DNA of 64,000 bases from Himantopus leucocephalus (taxonomy: Eukaryota; Chordata; Aves; Charadriiformes; Recurvirostridae), in assembly GCA_003993805.1 (NCBI GenBank), contig RSEF01000003.1, positions 106,242,138 through 106,306,137 of the forward strand, in the 5' to 3' direction. The position numbers were made by a program, and so were the translations under genes. The notes under the pieces were generated by a model. The model saw nothing but the letters and a program-made list of their open reading frames with translations, did no database searches and was not told the DNA's origin. The number at the start of each line of letters is the position of its first letter. Within the stretch, counting starts at the first letter, position 1. Of this stretch, positions 50,741 to 62,285 are shown in pieces.

Positions 50741-53700
50741 TTTCCAGCCAAAACTATTCAGCAAATTTGAAGCAAATAGTTTAGACATGACTGAAACCAC
50801 ATTTTCCGGGGAATTAACTACGAAAATAAATAAATAAATCATCCAGTTCTAACTATTGCCACTTCTAAAATCTATGCTGCTTCTTTTCCACCTAAATGAA
50901 AACATTTTTATCTTTTTTTAAGTATAAGAGTTTGACCCATCTACCCAGCCAGGGTAATAAATTAGGGCTCATTAATTATGCTATTCTGGGGCACAAGAGG
51001 CCTATTATAGCACTTACAACTAATGCGTATTTCTTTAGCTTACCAGTTTTTTCCTCTCTTTGCAGCCCCTTTCATCCATTCAGTTCCAACTGCTGGTCCC
51101 TGTAGGAGGGGGGACTCATCACTACTAAATTTCCATCTTTTTCTAGTCACCTAATTTAGAATCTTTGTCACTGAGCGTGCTGCTAACTTGCTGATAGTTT
51201 AAATAGGTTATGCCATGCCATAAGGTACAAACAAAATCATAGGAAACAAAAAAAAAAAAAAGAAATATCTAGCTGGAGTTGATAAAAGTGCAGGAAATGT
51301 TACTGTAAAACAGAATTCCAGTTCTGAGCCAAGTGCTGGATGTGATGCTGCCTGCAGAGTGGCAGCATAAAGAGACATTTCACTTCAGAAAAGAACAGTA
51401 TTTGGGTTTTTCAGAATTTTCTGAGCAGCTATCCAAGATTTTCCCTACAACAAGTATTGCAGGCAGGCAGCTGCAGAGCCTGCAGAGTCAGTCGGCGGGT
51501 ACTGCCACAGCACAGACCCCTGAGCTTCCAAGACCTGGAAGCCCTTGAACTTGGGCTGTCAAAAAGACTTGGGTGGATTGTGTCTGATGTGCGGGAAGGA
51601 AAACAGGGATCTGCGGGTAGGGGGGGAAGCCGTTTGCTTTCCACCAAATTGAAATTTTACGGCAGAAAATTGTTCAACCAGAAGATTTCTGATCAGCTCG
51701 CTTGGACCTTGTGGCACACTGGTGTTGTGTCACATCTTTCCACATCAGTAGTTTCCAAACACTTTCCCTAGACCATGGTAAGTGGCCCTCCGGTATATTC
51801 TTTCCAGCGTTTTCAATTACTGTTTGATGCTGACTGTAATTTGCAGCTGGCCAGAAACGTGACGTGGTGGTTTGGCGATTCAGAAGCCGGTGGAAGGATG
51901 GTTGCAGACATCCCTCTAGTGGCTCCACAGCCTCTGGGAAGCCGGTGAGCAGCTCTGGCGATCCCCAGGCTCAGCATGGACACCGGGTGCGTGTCTATAT
52001 GTTTGAGTCTTTGCACGCTGTGCAGTTCAGTCAGTGTGGGGCTTGGGACCTGTCAGATATAAATGGATAAGAAATAGTGGGTAATCCTACCTTCTTTTCC
52101 CTTTCACCAAAGGTGCCCTTGAAACTCCACACCAGTTCAGGCTGTTTCAAGTGTTTATTGCACGCAAGCCACGATGCTGGAAGGACGTACCCATTTCAGT
52201 TCCTCTCTGGCCACTGTAAAAAAGATGTCCTGAGAGGTGAAAAGGGGGCAAGGAAAGGGTTAATCCGATCTCTAGGCTTTTTTAAATGGCAGATTATTTA
52301 ACCTAGAGAAGGAAAAATTTTGTCATCGTTGAAAAAAATGCAATTTATACTGAAGAATAATCAGATATTTCAGATTTTCTTGTCTCACAATACCAGACTG
52401 ATAGGATACCAAAGAAAAAAAAACCCCACTGTATGTAAAATAACCATAAGGAACATTTATTTGTACATTAGTACATTTTGGCTTCTCAATTGAAATTGTC
52501 AACAAGATGCTAATTTTGATTATGTGTTTGGAACATCAAATTTGTTTTGCCATTTCATTTCTTAAAGGACACATAGTGAAGACTGAGAGCATCAGTAAGC
52601 CCTGGGGTAGCATCTTTCAAGGTAGCAGAGAGCTTTCCAGCGCTGTCTTCACAGAGAATCTTCTCCCGGGGCACCTGGGAGGACATAGCACTGACCATGA
52701 TCACTTCACGAAGCACAACAAAAGTCCAAGGACTGCCTTTGCTGTTGCCGGGGTTTGTGGGACAGGAATGCTGTGGCCGGTCCTGGGGAAGGAGGTACGC
52801 TCTGAGGGGTCACTGCAGAGCAGAGCCGATGGGGGTTTGCAGAGGAGATCAAGGCGGTCACCCCTTTTTTGCAGGTGGGCACAGCACAGAGGACTGATTT
52901 ATCCAGAGGCAGCAAGCTGCCTGATGGCAGCATGATGCGGTGTTGAAAGGAAATGTGGGTTTATATGTAAGTAAAACTGTCCTTAGAGGACAGCCCACGT
53001 TGAGATTCTCTCTACATGGAAACAGAAACCCCAAATCTCGTCCTTCTGATAATCATAGTTCTGTATCTCAGTAATTCATCTGTACTACCAGCATTACCGT
53101 TGTCAATCTATTATTACTTCTAAACTGAGAGTTACCTATGCAAAATAGGAAGTGTAACAATTCAGTTCCAAGTATAATTTATTCACCTTACTTGTGCCCA
53201 TTTCAAAGCCACCATTTGCTGTCAATAAAGCACACGGCTGAATGACTATTTCCAATTGTACCTTGATTTTGTTAAACTGATCAGAAGTGATTAATTGAAT
53301 GAACAGACACCATCCTGATCGGTTTTTCATTTCAAAGGCGATAAAAAACTTTTAAAGTGGCGTTGGGGAGGGGGATTTTTTTTCCCTTTTACAGCTGTAT
53401 CATTTTCTCTCCAAATCGTAAATGCCGTTTTGTAGGCTTCCCTCACTATCTCACAAAAATAGCTCCCACTTGTCAATTAAAGAAATGGCCCATTGGCATA
53501 AAGCCAGCAGAGGGAGCATAAATGCCTGAGAAGTTTTCAGGCAACATCTATGTAAACAATTATTGTTGTCTTGTTTTCATTTCTAGGCAACGGATCCTCA
53601 GAGAGACATACATAGCACACAGACAATATCTGGACAGCCGTCCAACCCCTTCTGTCCAGACTATAACAGTCTATATTTTCTCCATGTATGAAGGAACAGT

Positions 53701-56700
53701 ATTTTACAAATTGGGAATAAAAGATATTTTCATGTGGAAGATACTTGTTTTTAAGAATCTGTGAAGTGATCATTTAGTGTCACAAATTTAAACCCTTTTT
53801 AAAAAGAAGATTACTGAGCTTCATTCTCCAGTATATTTTTAATACATTCTGGAGTCTTTCAGACTGGAAGAAACACATAACTAATCAATAAATATACAGT
53901 AAATCCGTATTTTCCTTTTGTGCTATTCGGTGGCGCAGGGCTGCCAGTGATACTTTCCAAACAAATCAAAAGCACTGATCTGTGCACTGAGACTGCCAAC
54001 CTGTGTGTCAACTTTGGCAATCAGAAGACTGACATTTGTATTTATCCCTTTATTCAGTTCTTCAAGAAAAATCTGCAATTAAGGCTTGTTTGATCTACAA
54101 AGAAAGGCAATGCTAATGTTTTCACAGTATTTTCCTTTTATTTTCAAACATATAATCACAGGAAGAATTGATTCTACAGTTCTTGAGGCAAATCTCTGTA
54201 TTTCCCTCGTGAATATTCTCCCAGGATGGGATCATTTTGTATCATTTCAAAGTTGTTTGTCAGCTGAATGACAGAAAGCATCATCTCCGATGGCCTCGCA
54301 CCAGTTTGAAGGCCTTCCACACATTGCTGGGCAGTTAAGGTTGGATCTGTCTCTAACACCAGAGGGATTTTTGCAAAAAGAAACTGTTTCTTTCACAAAA
54401 CGGAAGTATTAATCAGCGTTGATGATGAGAACATTGCTTGGTAAAAAGGTTCTTTGAGGATTTGTGGGGAGTAGCATTGTCAAGTAAATCACGGTTCTCT
54501 GCTCCCAACTACAAATGCCGTGCAACCTGCCTTAGCATAAGGGATGGAGGCAGCGTGTGGATACTGTCCTTCTTTTGTAGGTGTTTTATGGATTGTGAAG
54601 AGGAAGTTCTACTATCACAAATAACTACTGGGAAGTTTGGTTCGATCCTTGAGTGCCCAGCTAATAGCAGAGTGGCTGGTATTACTCTAGAGTACTTTCA
54701 CAGCTCTTTATGGTCAGGCAGAAATGGGCTGAATGATCATGAGTCTCACCAGCAGAAAACAGTTCGTTCATTCATTCATTCTACATACAGTTTATTTTCT
54801 GGACACTTCTGAACAAGAGCACAGGCAGAGTACAACCTGGCAGATAGGAACGTCAGAAGACAGCCCCATCACAGTTTGCAGAAAGATGAATCTCACCAAT
54901 AACAGCATTAGAGATACCGACTGTGTGTCCTCCTTTTCGGAATCACTTAATGCCTTCCCTCATTCCAGATGCTGTGCTAAATTTTACCACTTGCAATATT
55001 TAGTAGGATATGTTTCATACAGGTACCTGTGGTCAACAACTTCTTTTCGTGTGCTCATAAAGAAAATAGAGATGGGTCATCGCCTGCAGCTAGAGCTGCA
55101 AATAATGGAGAGAAATTCCCCCTTTGCTGGTGGAATCCCAGCTGTCTCTCAAATATTTCGGTCACGCTAAATCTCAGCCAGAAATTTTGATCGTCAGAGA
55201 AGTCTGTATCTAGCTTCAACCTTTACCGTCAATGACTAGTATAATAAACATGGGGGCTCTTGACCTTGTTTTACTCTTCAATTTTGCACGTATTTGCTTC
55301 TTAAGTTGTGCTTAAAGGTCTGGGCCCATCTCTAATTTACAATCCCCTTTAAAACTTTATTATCCAAATAAATTCTGAAATGTTTCTACCGGACTTTGAA
55401 CTTTTCTTCTGACAGATAACTTTTATTTTCACATTTGGAAATGAACTCTTTTAATGTTGAGGTCACAGCTTGTGCACACAAATGTTATCCTAGGTTTAGG
55501 AGCCAGCAAGCCTCTTAAGAATTTGTGTGCCTTGTAATTAAAATATATATAAGAACAGGTTTTCCGTTTCTGAGCTTGCTGAAACTTTATATCTGATCTG
55601 ACACCTTCCTAATTTGCAAAAAAAAACTTTTATCAATTTTTGTTTCATTTTTCATGACGTGCAATTTGGCTGCATGTTAGGGAAGCAACAACTACTGCCG
55701 TAACCTGCTTGTGACATTTTTATGGTTATAGATGGGAAAAAGGGGGGGGAGAAAGACTGCCTTAGAAAATGACAGCCGCAACACCAAAATTGCTTGTCTG
55801 TCCTGAAAAGGATATTGCATTATCTAAAAGCAGTCCTGTGCTGGATTTGCATTAGAATCTACAAAGGACTGAAAGCAAAACTGTTTCAGGAACTTGAATA
55901 GCTTCTTGCAGATTTTTAGATTCCTGAAGTTTCCATTTGAAGTGCAAAGTTTTCCTTTTGATGAAGCATGCTATGACAATATTAGAGGCCTAATAAGAGT
56001 CAATAAAAGGCAAACAATATCCTGAGCTTGTACCTTTTGAATTTGCTGTTACAACTTCTCAGATCGTCTCCTGTAGCCCCATCACTTGATCCAGGGGCGA
56101 TGCCAAACACTACCTCATTCCCAGATCACGTTGTGAGAAGCTCCCGTAAGCCCACGTAGACGCGGGGGGTGTCCAGACAGCACAGCTACAGTCCCTCGGA
56201 CAGCCCACCCTCGGACTGCGGTGGGATGAAAGGAAGGAACCACGTATGAGATAGATACATGGAGACAAACAGGCTCCTCTTTCTCTTTTCCAAGCATCAT
56301 TAAGATTTTCTTCCAAACATATACCATGTTTTTTTACAAGTGAGTATCCCAAATCCTTCAGTAAACATCTATGTGAGAAGCCTCGTGTAGATTTATATAA
56401 ACTGTACCCAAGCAAGTATAATTAGCCTCAACACACTTCTCACAAATTACTGTTGGCAGATCAGAAGTGGAACCAAAAATAGCAGATTCCTGCTCCGGAT
56501 AAACACTTCAGCAGTTACTTAAGTGCCAGCACCGTGCCAGAGCCAGCCTATACACCAAGATCATTCAAACACACGAGGGTTTAAAGCTTGCAGTCAACTC
56601 CAGCTCGTTGGGACCAGCCGATCCTCTAGCGAGCAGGCTAACTTCACCACTGAAAACTACAAGGGCTACAGTGCCTTTTGAAATCGGCATAATTTAATTA

Positions 56701-58689
56701 TCCTCATAAATAAGGCTCTACACACACAACAAAAAGATTATTCAAAGTGAAGGAATTTGCTGTCTTTTAAGTGCTTTCCAAAAGATAATAAGTAAAAGCA
56801 ATCTTCTCTCTTCCTTACAAATCACATTATTTAAAGACTGCAGTTCACATCTGAAAACTCTGACGAGTAATTTCCCATACCAAATAAGGTCCGAACTGGC
56901 AACTTGTGGCATTTGTTCCAGTTACAGAGTCAGCAAAACCAGGCCATTTTATCATTACAGATCCTGGCAGTTGTATTGCTGATTAATGCATTTAGATGCT
57001 CAGCCATTCTTATTGAAGGAAAGACAAAAACATTATTAGAGCTTTTAAATTTATTACAGGCAGAGTCCTCGAATAGCCGAGGGAAGTGCTTACACATACA
57101 TATATGCTGGAAATGGACAGCTATGAACTCAACAAAAATACTTCCATCTTAATAACCTTTCAGAAAAAAGTCAAACATTATTATACAAATTCAGAGTAAG
57201 GTCCCATCACATTTACTTTTTAAGTGAGCTTGTAACTTGTATTTAAGTTCAGCATCACTCAGGAGCTTTTCCTCAAGTCCAAGTCTGATCTTTTCAGCTA
57301 GTTGGCGTACTGAGCTTATACAGTACATTGGTTTCCAGTATCGCAAGTGGATAGTACTGTAAATATCCAAGTAATAACAACAAAGTGGTTTATTCTTTGA
57401 AAGTCCATTTGTTCCACTGAAGGTGCACTATTAAAATAATAAATGTATTTAAGAAAGTAATTATAGTATAGCTGCCATATTACAGCTTCTCCCATTGCAC
57501 TGTGATAATTGTGCAGCTTGAAGTTAAAAGCCAGAATTTCTAGAGATTTGTTAAAAATGAAAAATCCTAATGTTTCAATTAAATAATGTTCTGCTTCTGA
57601 AGACAGACTTCCTTAGCATTAACAAGATGGTTATTTTGCAAAAGCACACTTCCTTACTCCACAGTTCAAAATACTGCATCTTCACCCTAACATTCAGGAT
57701 TAGGCGTTGGTGCTGGAGATTTTTCCACGTTTCAGGGCAAACGTTATCCCAAGTTGTTGAACCAGCATAGGGGGAATCAATACTTCTCTTACACACAGAT
57801 TGCTCTCCTCACCAAAACAGAACAGCAATGCAAAAATCAAATAGCAAGTTTGCCATCTAGAAAGAAGCCAGCCACCGAAGGAAAGGGACAACCTTTCTGT
57901 GCAAAAGATGGTTTAATTTTAACCCCCGCCCCCAGCTTCGTTGGGGCATTTTTATTATGATCTACATATGAAATGTGCTTTCACTTTGTTTGATTTATTA
58001 TTATAACAGCTCAGCTTGCAGTTTGCGTTTTATAGAGATGCAGAAAAATAGTATCCAACACTGAAGTCCTATATTTTGGAGCTGGAAGGTGGTAGCACGT
58101 ACACAAGAAGTCAAAATTACTTTCTGACGCAAGCATGCACTCGGTGTATTTCCCAATTTTCATAGTATGCTACTATGCATTTTACAGAACCAGTGAACCT
58201 CAGAAAACTGGATTGACTCTCAGTCTAGATTTAGGTATATTTAAGCTCTTCCGTGTCAAGTGCCCTACCTTATTTGCATTCATTAGTAGAATATAGGGCT
58301 TTTAATTTCACAGCATCTGTTTAGAATAGCTGTAGAATTGCTGGTTAAAATGTTCAGCGGATTATTAGCTGTGTTGTTCTCACTTATGAGTAGGTGGATA
58401 GTTGATACTGTGGGACTGGGAAAAATAGGACTTGGGAGTTCTGAATTAAAAACAAACGAACAAAGCCCTCCCCATACAGACAACTATGAAGTACACTTTT
58501 CCATACTGGAGAGAAATGAGCCTAAGTATGGCATTTGTACAGTGACTCACTTAGAAAACCCAGTCTCAAAATTCTGAAGCCTCACTTTACAGATACTAAA
58601 GATGGATGAATACAGATGTACTTAACATATTTTTGCAAGCTAAAGCCACAAAGAGATCATGGTACCAGGCTAAAGCTATGCTGTATGTA

Positions 58690-58846
58690 AACTCTAGAAA
58701 CTGGAAGGGACCAGCGGAGACATTGAAAACCCGCCTGGACACCATCCTGTAACCGTGCTGTAGGTGACCCTGCTCTGGCAGGGGGGTTGGACTAGATGAT
58801 CTCCGGAGGTCCCTTCCAACTCTGACCATTCTGTGATTCTGTAATT
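58690..58846 (+). mobile_element. CR1 LINE 3' fragment
   Basis: Landmarks in order are 'ctggaagggaccagcggagacattgaaaacccgcctggacaccatcctg', 'gaccctgctctggcaggggggttggactagatgatctccggaggtcccttccaactctgaccattctgtgattctgt'. The 3' end is intact with two terminal octamer-like units. The copy lies just beyond the E2F6 3' end and is antisense to it. Confidence 0.93.
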
Positions 58847-59052
58847 TAAACAGTTATCGATCATCATTTTTTTTTCTGAAAATTGCTACAGTATTGTGAC
58901 ATCACACAATGCTAGCTGCCAGCACCACATATAACAGATTTAAAGTTTTCACATTAGTTTTAAGGTTTGTAGTTACCCAGCGAATTCAAAGACAACCCAA
59001 CACATTCCATTAGACTGACTGATTAGACTATTTAATATTTTTATAAGCTTAT

Positions 59053-59058
59053 TTTATT
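59053..59058 (-). terminator. Likely E2F6 polyadenylation signal (AATAAA)
   Basis: On the minus strand AATAAA occurs at 59058-59053. It is followed, about 30-75 nt downstream, by a GT-rich stretch (ggaatgtgttgggttgtc, near 59010-58990), the arrangement expected for a cleavage and polyadenylation site. This would give a 3' UTR of roughly 0.7-1.0 kb depending on which terminal exon is used. An earlier pair of overlapping AATAAA motifs at 59363-59354 could act as a proximal site. The assignment rests on motif context only. Confidence 0.45.
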
Positions 59059-59744
59059 TCTTTGCTGTACAAAGGCAGAAATGCAAACCATCTCAATAAA
59101 TCTACATCAGTAACTAACTAGACATGATACACATATATACAAAAAGCCCAATTATTTAACTTCAGTGTTGATACCATAGTTCATGCAGAGCTGGATGCAA
59201 ACAATGCAAACAGCATCTACACAGTGTAAGGCATAACTGTCATGATATTTACATCTTGTTCCATATAGTGAACGTTTCTGATACCCCAGTTCGTTACATT
59301 TCTATTTGACAATCCTGCTTAGTAGTAGTGCAGCCTCAGAACTGAAAAGTGCATTTATTTATTATATACATTCTCATAAGGATCGTGGATCGTTCCAGAA
59401 ATAGCTTTCAAATCTTCATTTTCAGAAGAAATCCATTGCCTGCGTTTTCTGTCAATTAAAATTATTTCATAAGCTAAAAATATCATTTTCCCAAAGCTCA
59501 GTAGATCACATGCAATTATGAAAACAAAGCTCCTAAAAGCAACTCCAGGAACTGTCTTCTTCTGACTTGGGAAGATAAGCAATCCTGCGAAAGCACTCAA
59601 CCAACCCACTGCTGTTTTAAATTTAAAACACTTTGGAACATTTCAGGTTAGTAAGTTTGCAGATCCAAGCGGCTTTGAAAAAGCTCTGTAACACAGGTAT
59701 TTACATTCTGTATTAGATTTTTGAGTTGTAATTAATCTGTCATC

Positions 59745-60089
59745 TCAGGTGGTTTGGTTTTTTTCCTCCCCCGGAGATCTCACTTTGACAGGAAAGTAAG
59801 AAAAGGAATGTGATTACTGTCATTGTAGGAAATACAATTCTGAGTCATTTTGCAAGCAAAATAAAAGGAAAAAAATATGCCCAAGATTAAAAAGTCAACT
59901 CTTCCCCTCAACTATAAAGCAGCACTACTAAAAATAATTTCTCTCTTGTGTTCTGAGCTACTACAATTCCCGCCATGTTTATTTTTAAACCACAACATTC
60001 TGCAACATTGGGGCTCTTGAGAGACTATAATCCAGCCAATCTTGTTTTAGGAGATCAAAATACTACATCTCCTCTTCTGTCTTCTCTCC
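59745..60089 (-). CDS. E2F6: E2F6 terminal coding exon (not resolved; three candidates in this interval)
   Basis: The last exon must start in phase 1 after the donor at 60515. I see three acceptors giving a short acidic or polar tail and a stop. (a) CTGTCTAAG|GG, coding 60089 to about 60055, gives GREDRRGDVVF-stop and has the best pyrimidine tract. (b) TGTGTTACAG|AG, near 59695, gives ELFQSRLDLQTY-stop. (c) CCTGTCAAAG|TG, coding 59782-59745, gives VRSPGEEKNQTT-stop. The mammalian E2F6 tail (rich in Glu, about 20 residues) is poorly conserved, so similarity cannot decide. All three put the stop within about 0.5 kb of the previous exon. A transcript read would settle it. Confidence 0.35.
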
Positions 60090-60515
60090 CTTAGACAGGA
60101 CAGTAATAAGCAAGAGCAGCACACTCTTGTTTGAAACAGCATCTTAACTCTCACGACAAGAATTTCAGTGGAGCTGCTGGACTCTTCAGTGAGGCAGCTG
60201 AGAACTGGCACATTGTTCCATCTGCAGAGTACTGCTCCGTCAGGAAACCAGTAACGAGCAAAGGAAGGAAAGGGGTCAGGGAACAAGAGTGTCGTGTTAT
60301 GTGTGCACGTGCCTGACTCTCTGACCTTCTGCTGTTGTGAGGTAACACAACAGCACAGACTTCTCTTTCACCCGTTTCCTATACTCCCACACATCTTGGC
60401 CCACAAACTATGCCCAGAGAATTTTACTTGTATAGTAGTTTTCAACTTTATCAGAATGGTATGATGGTCTTTAAAAAACATGCACGAGGATAAAAATGTA
60501 AGTGGAAGGCACTAC

Positions 60516-60663
60516 CTTCATCAGGAGGAACTGATGGCTCAGTTTCAGAAGTGACAGTATCCGTATCTTCAAAAGTTTTGGCACCTGGCTTCCCTTGTTC
60601 CACCTCACAGAGATACACATCAATGGGCCCTTTTGTGCTCTTCACATGTACTTCTATGCAATC
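60516..60663 (-). CDS. E2F6: E2F6, marked-box exon (second part) and start of C-terminal tail
   Basis: After the acceptor TTTTATAG (60671-60664), 49 codons run DCIEVHVKSTKGPIDVYLCE, then VEQGKPGAKTF and an acidic, Thr/Ser-rich tail ending SVPPDE. The core matches the end of the E2F6 marked box (human DSITVHIRSTNGPIDVYLCEVEQG); the tail is variable between species but, as in mammals, is acidic and short. There is no Rb-pocket binding motif of the DYxFGL-type, in keeping with the repressor nature of E2F6. The exon ends in phase 1 (GAAG|GTAGTG), so a further small exon must supply the stop codon. Confidence 0.93.
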
Positions 60664-62170
60664 CTATAAAACAGCAATTTGCATATAAGCCAAGGAACAA
60701 ATCTTATTTTTGCACATATTTTAAAGCCAATAGATTAAGAACAGAACAAATACAGAAATGACATAACAATTTAAAATTGTGTTACTGGTTCTACATAAGT
60801 TATGACTATTACATAGATTTGTAGGCCAATTATTAAGCACCATTAAGCTAACAAGGTTTCATTTTTTATGAACATGCACCTAACGAATCTTTGTTTAGTC
60901 TTTTTACTGACCTTTTGATATATGACCAAGATTTACTGTATGTTTAGTCGAGTTTTAAATTTTGTTACTCTTACAAGTCAATGCTATGGATCAGAAAACA
61001 AATCAAAGGACAGAGCAGCTTTAATAATACAGCAAAGCAACTATACCATATTACTTCTACTGCTTTCCTTCAGAAGACATCACATCGCAAGGCACAGAGC
61101 AAATCAAATTTAATGGGCAATGGAGAGAAGATTCTGTTCTAAGTACAGCTTTTTAAATCCTGCCTTCTTTTGCTTCAGGAAGCCTCTGAAATCTTATCTT
61201 TCTCATCTCCACAGGATGAGTGCCAGCTCCTTTAGCTCCTTTTACCAGTGAAACCACTGGAGATCTATGCAGTGGATCTAGGTCTTCTGGTTCTATTGAT
61301 TCATACCTCCTTTTTCCTATGATATCACCTCTCTTTCTATGCACACAGCAAGGCAAACTTGATGACTACACCATTATGAACATTATAAAAATGCACATGC
61401 AAAAGGAAAACCAAATTAAAACTCCATTTGTTGTCTTAAGCTTACTTCCAGTATTTCCCCTCTTTCACAGCACTACTTTAAGCAGTGGGTTCCCAGTATA
61501 TAGGCCCCAATGCAGGTGCAGTGGGCAAAGCTACGGCTCTTCCATATGACCTGAATGGGAGGATGCATGATGTACCATGAGGTGAGAACAGGGCACAGCC
61601 CCCCATCTCCATAAAAAAAATCCATCTTGACATGATCTACTGGAGTGCCGAAACATTTCTTTTTGTCAACCATACCGTGCATTTCATAGTTTGATATTAT
61701 AGTGACAATAGGTGTCTACTCATTAAGCAGTAAGACAGCATTTACATGCTGGTAAGATCATTATCAAATCATGCTTATTGCTTTGTTTTGTTAGTTTTAC
61801 AGTTTTTGTAGATTTTAGTATACAAACAATAGCAGCTCCTTGGAAATTTCATTATTCTAGTAATTATCAAGAAAACTGATAGTGGCAATAAGTAACATTT
61901 ATTACAGCTGTTCCATTCTCTCTAGCAAAACCAAATAACTAAAGCTCAGACACGTTTATTGTTTAACAGTTTAGATTAACAAAAAAAATTACGGAAAATA
62001 AGTTTCTTAGACTATTATACCTACAGCACTGTTTAGTGGGACACAAGAACAATAAAGTACCAGTATTTGCTATACATGACAAAGAAACTGGAAGTCAGTT
62101 ACTGATTGCTGCTGCAAAAATAAAATTTGAGAACTTCTGTTCCCTTAAGACAGAAGTGTATAAAACTTAC
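60664..62170 (-). other. E2F6: E2F6 intron between the two marked-box exons
   Basis: This 1507-bp U2-type intron has a GTAAGT donor and a TTTTATAG acceptor. It is AT-rich with no recognisable repeat; the short open frames inside it look like chance. It contrasts with the preceding AT-AC intron, which shares neither boundary type. Confidence 0.85.
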
Positions 62171-62285
62171 TTCTTTAGGAATTGGTATTTCCAATTTAGT
62201 TTCCTCTGGAGCTTTGATTGCAATCACAATCTGTTCTTGAAATGCCTGAATGCTACGGATATCTTGATATGTCACATAAGCTAGT
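62171..62285 (-). CDS. E2F6: E2F6, marked-box exon (first part)
   Basis: The first base completes a Lys codon; 38 codons follow, starting [20 protein letters not shown] and ending KAPEETKLEIPIPKE. This is the start of the E2F 'marked box', the beta-sandwich/helix region that completes the dimer interface with DP and gives family members their protein-partner specificity. Human E2F6 has [38 protein letters not shown] at the same place. E2F4/5 have AYVTHEDI followed by CF(N/A)GDTLLAI, so the SIQAF-EQIV reading distinguishes E2F6. The exon ends in phase 0 at a standard GTAAGT donor (62170-62165) and is separated from the next exon by a 1.5-kb U2-type intron. Confidence 0.95.

Larger units (their letters stand above)
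42481..59029. other. ROCK2-E2F6 intergenic region
   Basis: No conserved protein-coding segment was recognised here on either strand. Besides the repeats listed separately, it contains moderately GC-rich, CpG-containing patches around 42.84-43.09, 51.43-51.65, 51.88-52.03, 52.65-52.92 and 56.08-56.24 kb. These could be non-coding exons or regulatory elements. The remainder (43.1-43.9, 44.1-45.3, 45.4-50.2, 53.0-56.0 and 56.3-58.6 kb) is AT-rich with chance open frames. In human, the non-coding gene LINC00570 (ncRNA-a5) maps near ROCK2, so a counterpart is conceivable, but nothing in the sequence proves one. Confidence 0.7.

Noticed and set aside
54733..55170. 145-codon plus-strand open frame in the intergenic region
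   Set aside because: No domain, signal peptide or conserved motif was recognised. It is of ordinary length for a chance frame in a region of this size.
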